DNA from: Oenanthe sinensis | Lineage: Eukaryota > Streptophyta > Magnoliopsida > Apiales > Apiaceae | NCBI GenBank assembly: GCA_028671895.1 | Contig: JAPMAC010000209.1 | Location: forward strand, 23,024,501-23,088,500 | Direction: 5' to 3' | DNA: 64,000 nucleotides | Notes under the pieces: generated by a model | Told to the model about the DNA's origin: nothing | What the model saw: the letters and a program-made list of their open reading frames with translations, nothing else | Database searches by the model: none | Translations under genes and position numbers: made by a program | Shown here: one piece after another, positions 50,681-59,257 of the stretch | Layout: every line of letters begins with the position of its first letter | Numbering within the stretch: the stretch's first letter is position 1

Positions 50681-51862
50681 GTTAAGATCTGTGTCCTTTT
50701 GGGAGGGCACAGACTGGGTGACAGAGGTTGATACCCTATCCTTCTATCCCTTAGGCACTCTAGGATCCTCTGTGGGTTCTGTGAAATGACTAGCACCCTT
50801 ATTTGCTGCATCTAGTACAATTTCATGACCTAACCGTGGAACAGTTTATGTCCTAGGTGTAGTGGTTCTCTTCCTTCTAGTAACCTGGTCCTTTTGAGAG
50901 GAACGAGGTTCTTGGTTAAAAGATTTGGACATTCTGGAGGCTCTAACTGGTTTTTAAGGTTGAGAGTGTGGGTTAGGAATGGAGAGGTCAACTATATTCT
51001 CATCACTCAAGGAGAAAATATTAAAATCTCCTACAATCTTCAATTTGAGCAAATTTATAGTAGAATGCATGTAATCAGTAAAAAATAATCCTAACTCTGG
51101 TTTGAGAGGTTTGCTAGTCAAAATAGAGTGGGTGTTTTTCTTGAGTGTTGGTGATTCCATGCATTGCACACCATCTAGATCAATTATGCCTACTACAGAA
51201 TTAATAATAAGCATAAAGAATCTTGGGTAGAAAATTACCAGCTTTCTAGCACCTTTCTTCCCAAGCACCAGCTTGAATAACTGCATCATTAGTTTTCCAA
51301 TATCAATTTTGTAGTTGTACACCATGGAATGCACAATCTTCCTGATGTAGGCTGGGACCTCATTCCAGCCGCTAGTCTTGCTAGACATAGCCTTGTTCAT
51401 AGCATCAAAGATCATACTCCATTCTTTGATCAGAAATTTCCTGTCTATCCCACCAGTTGGATATCATTCCTCAGGATATGGGCTCAGCTTATGGCCTGTG
51501 AATCTAATCATCTTAAAGAACTTGGCAAGTTGAGAATCACTTGTTGGCGCCTAAAAAGGCAAACCTTCTTGAGCTTCAGTGTGGAAAGCAATGTTAACAT
51601 GTGAAGAGTCAATGGTGTAGGAGGTGTTGTTGATTTGGAATGTAATAGTGCTAGAGTCCTGCTTCCCTTCGCAAACTGCAGAGTTCCACAGTTGTGACAA
51701 TCTTCGTACATCTAGGTGTGGGGTTTGAACTAGGGAATATGAGAGGTATGAGTTATTTATGAAGCCAAAAAGGGGTTTGAAGGCTTCATCAGCTTCACCC
51801 ACCGTAGCCATGATGGTGAAGTTGGTCTGAGTAAGAGTACAAAATATTTGAGGTCTAGACAT
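50680..51862 (-). pseudogene. SIRE ORF3, N-terminal and middle parts, minus strand
   Basis: It starts MSRPQIFCTLTQTNFTIM at 51862 and reads on, with frame breaks near 51550 and 51420, through a middle part at 51415-50954 (MIFDAMNKAMSSKTSGWNEV) and a Ser/Thr/Pro-rich part to about 50680, where it meets Gypsy sequence. It lies downstream of a SIRE pol fragment on the same strand, as the env-like third ORF of SIRE-type elements does. The biochemical role is unknown. Confidence 0.6.
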
Positions 51863-52600
51863 TTTTAAGGTTTGAGAAAAAGGTTAAGAGATTTAGGGAG
51901 AACGAAAGAGAATATACGAAGTTGTGGAGAAATATTTGAAAGTTTAGAGCGTTTGAGAGTTGGAGATTTTAAGAGAAAGTAAAGAGTGAAGGTAATTATT
52001 CAAGTTTGTATTTATATGAAATGAAAAAGAAACTATCAAGAAAGAATTGTAATCGATTGAATTGACAATTGTATACAAGATCTATTCCCCTTACGATAGT
52101 AACTTCTGCCTTTAAAATCACAAACACTCTTGACAGTACCATTATTAGTTAGTGAATAAATAAATAAATAAACAAACCCTAATTTAAAAGTTGATAGTAT
52201 GTTATGCGGGGATTTGAAGAAATGTACTGTCAATGAATACTGACAGTATGTTTTGACAGTAACTTCTACTCCCGCATACTATACTATCAATACTCCTCAG
52301 GCGATCGACAATAACTTATCACTATATGACATTATAGATAAAATATACTGTCAAGACACTTGATAGTATTTTTTATTAACACCATATAAAATAAGTTACT
52401 AAAAGTAAATTAGTTAACCTCTCAGTGATATTTCATCATGTGTATTCACTGTGATAGAAATCAAAACACCTTAAAAGGCCATTAATTCACAGTGAATTTC
52501 AGTTAACTAATATTTTTTATCACTAAATCAACTTGCAACAGAATTACATTAACATGATAGATTTAACATACCCAATTCGATCACTAGCCTGTTGAATGTC
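51863..52600 (-). other. SIRE spacer between pol and ORF3 with ACTGTCAA motifs
   Basis: Non-coding. At 52130-52360 it holds several ACTGTCAA, GACAGTAT and GATAGTAT motifs in both orientations, the same motif set as in the LTR at 1381-2562. Confidence 0.55.
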
Positions 52601-53925
52601 TTTTCATCTAGAGGCTTAATGAAAATGTCTACAAGTTACTTCTCTGTAGGCACATACACAAGCTTGATTGTGCCTTGATCCATATGCTCTCTTATGAAAT
52701 GATGTCTGATGTCAATGCGTTTAGTCTTGGAGTGTTGAACTAGATTCTCAGTTATGGCTATTGCATTTATGTTTTCATAAAAGGTAGGAATTCCTTGAAG
52801 AGCTAGACCATAATCCAAAAGTTGATTATTCATCTAAAGTAACTGTGCACAACAACTACCAGCTACAATAAACTCAGTTTCTACAGTTGAATTTGACATA
52901 GAATGTTGTTTCTTGCTAAACCATGAGACAAATCTTTCTCTCAGAAACTGACAGCTTCCTGTTGTGCTTTTTCTATTAATTCTACACCCAACATAGTCTG
53001 AATTTGAGTAGCCAACTAAGTCAAACCCAGATTCTTTAGGATACCAAAGGCCTAGATCTTGAGTGACCTTTAAGTATCTAAAGATTTTTTTGACTACCAT
53101 CAAATGTGACTCCTTGGGATCAGACTAAAACCCTGCACACTAACCTGTTGCAAATATGATGTAAGGCTTGCTTGAAGTTAGATAGAGGAGAGAACCAATC
53201 ATTCCTCTATACATCTTGTTGTCAAGTTGAGTTGATGTTGAGATTGAAATTTTTACGGGTGACAAGTCTTTCATGTCAAATCTCTTCAAAAGATCTTTGA
53301 TATATTTGGTTTGGCAAATGAATATTCCATCTTTCTTCTGATAGACTTGAAGTCCAAGAAAGAATACTAATTCACCCATAATACTCATCTCATACTTATT
53401 TTGCATTATCTCAGAGAGTTTCTTGCAGAGTTCTTCATTTGTTGAGCAAAAAATGATGTCATCAACATATACTTGGACTAGAATGATATTCTTTCCATGT
53501 TTTTTTGTAGAAAAGTTATTATCCACAATCCCTCTTGTAAAATTGTTCTCAAGAAATAACTTGGAATGAGTGTCATACCAGACCCTTGGTGCTTGCTTCA
53601 GACCATACAGTGCTTTGAGAAGTCTGTACACAAAGTTTTACATTATTGGATCTTCAAAGCCTGGGGGCTATTCAACATAAACTTTTTCTTCCAATTCTTC
53701 ACTTGAGTTTGCTTCTCTTTGTTGGTTGACAACATCTTTTGCTCTTGAGCTATTGACAACATCAATTTCCTCAAGTCCACTAGACTTGGGAATATTCCCA
53801 GAGAAATCTGTGGACTGAGTAGTTCTTTCATTCTCTGAAAGATGAGACGGAACTGTGGTTGGTCTAGAAATTGTATTTTCCACTCTTGGTGACTCTTCTT
53901 TGAAAATCATATTACTAGTCCTATT
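52600..53925 (-). pseudogene. SIRE pol fragment (RT/RNase H) with internal deletion
   Basis: The minus-strand reading gives the integrase-RT hinge (VENTISRPTTVPSH..), then jumps directly to VYVE-stop-PPGFEDP, ALYGLKQAPRVWYD, YVDDIIF (catalytic), FFLGLQVYQKKDG, IFRYLKVTQDLGLWYP, and RNase H ending VYVPTEK near 52636. Compared with the intact copy at 61696 on, about 200 residues of the N-terminal RT are deleted. Several stops fall where Gln or Trp is expected (VYVE-stop, F-stop-SDPKESH, L-stop-MNNQLL). Confidence 0.85.
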
Positions 53926-54984
53926 TGTAATAAGTAGATGACAACTCAACTCAGATAAGAAAGCGAAGTAAATAATAAATATTGAATATAGAGGAAGAAC
54001 AAAAAGAAGCCAAGACATGACAAGACAAGACACAAAGACCACTACAGAAGAAATGAGAATCAACATTGTAGTTAGTCATCCGTGAACCAGACCAGTGCAC
54101 AGGGTGTCAACAATGTCAGTGAAGATTCGTCATCAAAAAGTTCAAGTGGTTAAAAAGGTTATTGTTAAAGAACATAAGAGTCTTATCTACATCAACAATA
54201 GTCAAGCCTTTAATTTAATTCTCTATTAATTAATTAAATTAATTAGTTAATTTAATTAGTAAATTAATTCACTCAGAATTAATTTATTTCTTAAATTAAT
54301 TAAAGGATTAATTAATTTAGAATTATTTTCGAATGACAGAAGACATAAGCTAGAAGCTCAAAAAGATACATGTTTGTTTGTATTGCAGTGTACAAGAGTC
54401 AGAATCCAAGATTGAATATTTGACTGGGTACATGCAGTGGTGAAAAGAAGTATTGTCTAGTTTAAAGAGTCAGATTATTTCAGTAACAGAGGTACTTCTA
54501 ATTGCAACTGTAGAAACAACCAAACATGCCTGACAGTACTGACTTGAAGAAAAAACGGAAAAAGAAATGACACGGAAGAAATGCAAATTCATATATTCGT
54601 AAAAGTGGAACCCCGGTTGGAATTGATTTATCATTCCCAAGTTAAAAGGAGTTCGGTTCCAGACGATCAGGAGACCACAGCTTAGAGCGTAATGATTTAT
54701 TTATTTAATAAATATTTTATTTATTTAGTAAATTATATTTATAAATATCTAAATAATATTAGATATTTATTTTTATAATTTCTGAATTAAATTTATTATT
54801 TATTAATCAAAGATTATAAGCTGTGCGGGTCGAAAAACATTTCTACGGAGCCTGTCTGTAATAAGACAAAATAGGCCCCCGAATTGTTCAAATTGAGATG
54901 GCAGGAGATATGTTATTAAAGAACCAATGGTAGGCTGCCACTTGTCAAAATAAGAAGAAAAGAAAAAGAAATTGGCTTTTGACA

Positions 54985-55270
54985 AAGAAGTCATACCGAG
55001 TGATTTTGATAAGTCATACCGAGAATTGCTTTCCAAGAGTCATACCGAAGGAATTATATAATAAGTCATGCTGATTTTATTTTAATTAATTAAGTCATTC
55101 TGATTTATTTAATTAAAAGAAAAATCCAGTATGACTTATAACAAGTCATACCGAATTTCTGAAGAGTCATACCGACCATTATAAGTCATGCCCAGCCTTT
55201 TTGTGAGTCATACAAGTGTTAAATCAACTAGGAAAAAGGTCATATTGGGATGAGTCATGCTGGCTTTCCA
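54985..55270 (+). repeat. AAGTCATACCGA motif array in LTR
   Basis: About eleven direct copies of (A/G)AGTCATACCGA or variants (GTCATGCTG, GTCATTCTG) and one inverted copy (AGTATGACTTA), ending just upstream of the TATA box. Confidence 0.9.
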
Positions 55271-55273
55271 CCT

Positions 55274-55282
55274 CTATAAATA
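55274..55282 (+). promoter_or_regulatory. LTR TATA box
   Basis: TATAAATAT immediately after the motif array, about 410 bases before the LTR end. Confidence 0.6.
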
Positions 55283-55695
55283 TGAGGCCAGGGGCTTCAT
55301 TTTTCAGTAGTAGAAAAACAGTCAAATTCAGCAATTTGTCTGCAACGTCATATTCACAGACTTTCTGTGCTAGTTTGGTTTTAATTCCTTAAGTAGAACA
55401 ATTCATGTCAAATTTGTTCTAGGAATTAAATGTTTATTCTACCGAATATTGTAATACCCTTTCAAGTTTAATATACGTATTTAACTTGAATCTTGTTTAC
55501 TTACTTGCTAATTTCTATATCTTAATTGTTATATCATAAAAATAGAAAGTTAGTAAGTCAGCCTCCCAAATACTACAAGGACCCGAACCCTCAGCTTTAG
55601 CAATAATTTAATTCCGCAAATTCTGAGAAGAATTTTAAATTGTTGTCAGTATCGCATTCAACCCCCCTTCTACGATACTTCCGGGACCCAACAAT

Positions 55696-55707
55696 TGGCA
55701 TCAGAGC
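55696..55707 (+). other. Primer-binding site (initiator Met tRNA type)
   Basis: TGGCATCAGAGC two bases after the LTR end; one mismatch to the usual TGGTATCAGAGC. It shows that the preceding LTR is a 5' LTR. Confidence 0.75.
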
Positions 55708-56021
55708 AAGCTGATTAATATACAAATCAAGATCCGTAGTCCAGTGAAGCTCAGGGTACCGAAGCTGTTTGAACTCTGAATGTCTAGAGACCTTGTTAAA
55801 TAAATTTAGTTTATAAATTTAAATTTAGATAAATTTATTTTATAAATGTTATTTAAAATAAATTTATTTTGTGAATTTAATTTAAATGAGTTTATTATTT
55901 AAACTTGAAAAAGTTTCTTTTATAAAATTAATTTAAATAAGTTTACTTTATAAATTTTAATTTAAATAAATTTATTCTTTGTTCATAGTTAAACGTGAAA
56001 TTTAAAGAATAAATTTATTCT
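55708..56021 (+). other. Truncated SIRE leader and rearranged junction
   Basis: AT-rich leader of the SIRE element, ending in 'aaataaatttattct'. Then comes a 23-base piece of the Gypsy LTR (55978-56000, identical to 56065-56087), then a second 'aataaatttattct', then Gypsy sequence proper. Gag and pol of this SIRE copy are missing. Confidence 0.75.
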
Positions 56022-57183
56022 TAGTGAGAAATTATTCGCTCATACTTGAGTATTTTTTTTGTGATTTGTTCATAGTTAAACGTGAAAATAGTGAGAACCC
56101 CAATCTAGCTGATAAGGTGATAAGGTGAAGGGGATTATCCAAAGCTGATGTGTTCTGGGTTGTTTAACCCTAAGTTTATAGCCTCTTGGTCCAGACGTCG
56201 AACTAGTTTAGCTGCTTTAGACAAATAGAGATTTATGGAATATAATAATATTATTTTAAGTTGTGTAAGATCGTATTAATACTCATGGTGTGTGTGGATC
56301 CCGAGTTACGCTTGGCACAACACCGTTCCTCTACAAAGATGAATTATGTGATGATCGTTCGTTGTGCGCCGTTGCGATCAGGTACGTTTTATACTTATCC
56401 ATATTGAGTTTGAGATGAGATGTGCCGTGACACCTGAAACCACCAGGTCGGGGTTCGGGGCTGTTACAGAGATGAGATCAGATCTTTAGGTCAAAAGCAG
56501 ACCAAGAAATTTTTATCTATAATTCAAGCTAAGAGATTGTTGTGGCAAGGTTGTGATGTGTGTTTGACTCATGTGGTAGATATTAGCCAGCCAAGTCCTA
56601 AGATGGAGGATATTCCAGAGGTTGTATTTCCTAGTGATTTTCCTGGTTTGCCACCAGACAGAAAAATAGAGTTTACTATTGATTTAGCTCCAAGAACTGC
56701 TCCAATATCTAATGCCCCCTATTAGACGGCTATAATTGAAATGAAAGAGTTGGCCACCCAGTTGCAAGAATTATTAGACAAAGGAGTGATTCGGCCAAGT
56801 GTGACTCCTTGGGGAGCACCAGTGCTATTTGTGAAGAAGAAAAATGGTTCAATGCATCTATGCATTGACTATCGAGAATTGAATAACATGACGATTAAAA
56901 ATAAGTAGTCTCTACCGAGGATTGATGATTTGTTTGAACAACTGAAAGGTGCTGCTTACTTTTCAAAGATCGATTTGAGGTCAGGGTATTATTAGCTAAA
57001 GGTTAAGCCTTACGATGTACCCAAGACTGCTTTTCAGATCCGTTATGGTCATTATGAGTTTTTAGTTATGTCCTTTGGGCTGACGAATGCTCCAGCTGCC
57101 TTTATGGACCTAATGAATAGAGTTTTCAAGAATTACTTGGATAACTTTGTGATTGTGTTTATTGATGATATTTTGATTTATTC
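56022..57183 (+). pseudogene. Gypsy LTR end plus RT, copy 2, interrupted by SIRE element
   Basis: Nearly identical to 48168-49330, with about 13 differences by eye (mostly transitions). LTR part 56022-56468, then the same deleted junction into PPDRKIEFTIDL and RT up to FIDDILIYS, where the sequence is cut by the SIRE LTR at 57184. Stops are shared with copy 1 at the positions matching 49052 and 49139. Copy 2 has CAG where copy 1 has TAG (48905), and TAG where copy 1 has CAG (near 56725). Confidence 0.92.
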
Positions 57184-57277
57184 TGTTAGGAATATATCCA
57201 TTTGATGATGTACAAAATACTAGAAAAGGGTCTAGATTAGTTTATCTGTAATAAGTCTTTCTAGTCTCTGAAATATA

Positions 57278-57492
57278 TAATCAGAGTCTAGATAGTCAAC
57301 ATTCATGTTATTTGTACTTAGAAGAATTTCTGTAGAAAGAGAAACCAGAGTCTACATGAAGATCAGAGTCTGGAAGGTGGTCAGAGTCTATAGATCATCA
57401 GAGTCTGTGAACTATCAGAGTCTACATCTAATCAGAGTCTGGGGATCATCAGAGTCTGAAGATTTCAGAGTCTATACAGAAGATCAGAGGAA
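57278..57492 (+). repeat. TCAGAGTCT tandem motif array in LTR
   Basis: About ten copies of (A/G)TCAGAGTCT spaced 14-25 bases apart, separated by short variable linkers such as atagatca and acatctaa. Confidence 0.92.
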
Positions 57493-58189
57493 TGGAAAGT
57501 CTTCGAAGATCAAGATAATTTAAATTACAGATATGCTATGGGAAAGAAAGAGAATTCTACAAGGAAACTGTCAACTAATAATTAGGAATTATATTCCTAT
57601 TGTAATTTATCTTTCTGTTATTAGTTGTAAAGCATAATGTAACGTAGTATGTAATAGTGATAACAATAACTCAACTAAGAAACAAAGACAGACAAATAAT
57701 ACTAATATGCAGCACAGGAATCCAGAAGGACATAATCAAGAAGATAATACATTCATCATTGTTGTACATTCAAGTTAGAAGAATTACTGAACGTCAGGGA
57801 TAGAAGTTCATTAACATGTTCAAGCCTCAGTGACAAATAAGAGTTCAGAAGACTTCATACTAAAGACAGAGCAGTGATCCATGTGTAATTGTCTAAGGGT
57901 TTCAGTGATAAGAAGCAATGCAAAAGTCCAGGGTTTATCAGCTGAAACAGAACAGAGATTAAGGAAATTCATTCAAGTGTTAGTCGTTTGTGAACCAGAC
58001 CAGTGCACTAAGCGTCAGCACAACAAGAAGAGAATTATCTTAATTAATCAGAAGAAAATCAGTTGATCAAGCAAAGCCAAAAGAGTGAAGCAAAGTGGTA
58101 ATTACTTGAAGAATTCAAGAAATATGCTAAGGCAAGTATTACTGCATTTGGTGGCATTAATACTCTTGAAGCAATGGAGAGGCGCAACA

Positions 58190-58600
58190 TATATTTCCAA
58201 GGTGCAAGAAATGTCTAAGGGAAGTATGAGTGGCGCCTACACAGTGCAATGAGTGTAGGCGCAACTAAACTAACAAAGCACAAGAAAATAGCTGCACTTA
58301 GAATCTAAGTGGTGAGTGGCGCCTGCACTAGGAACTCAGTGTGCAGGCGCAACATAACTTCTCCAGGCGCAAGGAAATTCTAAGGCGAAGTGTGTGTGGC
58401 GCCTATACAGGGGAACTACTGTATAGGCGCAACAAATAAGTTAAGGCGCAAAGGAAAAATATTCTAAGGCAGTAAGTGGCGCCAACACAGGGCTTACAGA
58501 GTAGAGGCGCAACTCACATACTCGGCGCAACTCAAGACTTCAGCCTCAACAAGCCTCAAGTGGCGCCTCTACACCATTACCACTGTGTAGGCGCCACTCA
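58190..58600. repeat. Tandem GGCGCC hairpin array in LTR
   Basis: Five inverted pairs, each with a left arm starting GGCGCC and a right arm ending in GGCGC: 58232-58262 (CCTACAC/GTGTAGG), 58318-58350 (CCTGCAC/GTGCAGG), 58398-58430 (CCTATAC/GTATAGG), 58478-58510 (only GGCGC kept) and 58562-58595 (TACAC/GTGTA). Extra AGGCGCAA half-units lie between. Stem bases co-vary. Confidence 0.9.
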
Positions 58601-58971
58601 GGACTTAAGCAATTGTGGAATTAAATTCCAAGAAGACTGCAAATATATATGGGTTCAAATCAATTGTTTTAATGGGTTATCATCTTCAAGCTATCAACAA
58701 ATACAGCCGGGAAGCTCCATTAAAGACACTCATTTATATCTCCCAACTGTAATTGTTGTAATATTATTTTGAACCCACTGCAGCTAATCATTTGATTAGA
58801 TTTGTAGCACCCCAGGGATTTAATAATAACTTGTTATTTCCCAGCTTTGTGTTTTATTTACTGCCAAGCTCATATCATATAAAAACACAAACACTTCCGC
58901 AAAACAAAGTTGAAAATCTACAACATCATATTCAACCCCCCCCCTTCTATGATGATTTTGGACCTAACAAT

Positions 58972-58983
58972 TGGTATCAAAGC
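58972..58983 (+). other. Primer-binding site (initiator Met tRNA type)
   Basis: TGGTATCAAAGC, two bases after the LTR end; one mismatch to TGGTATCAGAGC. Confidence 0.85.
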
Positions 58984-59257
58984 TTGTTGATTGACTTTAC
59001 AAATCAAGATCCAAAAATAGTTTTACTAAAAAGTGCATTTTTAGATCTAGAAAAATTTATCTTGAATTTTCTTTTATTTTTAAAAGAAAATTCAATTTCG
59101 AATTTTTCATTGATTTTAAATTCACTAAATTTTAAAAAGCTATCAATCATCAAGAATTCGAATTAAAATTAAATTCTCAATATTTAATTTTTTATTTGAA
59201 TTGATTTTAATTTTTGAGAAATTAATTATTTCTTAAGATTTAAAATTCTTAACAACC
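58984..59257 (+). other. SIRE untranslated leader
   Basis: AT-rich leader between the primer-binding site and the gag ATG. No ORF and no clear structure. Confidence 0.6.

Larger units (their letters stand above)
53926..55693 (+). repeat. SIRE-type LTR (5' end truncated) followed by primer-binding site
   Basis: It ends C-rich block-CTTCTACGAT..GGGACCCAACA at 55693. The 5' part begins inside the LTR (53931 on matches 57644 on: TGTAATA..ACAACTCAACT). It shares the AT-rich block with 385-510 and the 'gtgaaccagaccagtgcac' block with 57977. Confidence 0.8.
57184..58969 (+). repeat. 5' LTR of intact SIRE element
   Basis: 1786 bp, TGTTAGGAATAT..GGACCTAACA, with the C-rich block and CTTCTATGATG near the end. 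It is inserted in the Gypsy RT reading frame right after GATTTATTC. A TATA-like AAATATATATGGG lies near 58640. Confidence 0.92.

Noticed and set aside
53926..54066. Hydrophobic N-terminal extension upstream of the minus-strand SIRE pol hinge
   Set aside because: The frame simply continues into plus-strand LTR sequence past the junction near 53925; not a real signal or membrane segment.
54803..55036. Minus-strand frame in the LTR
   Set aside because: Lies in LTR sequence including the TCATACCGA array; no domain.
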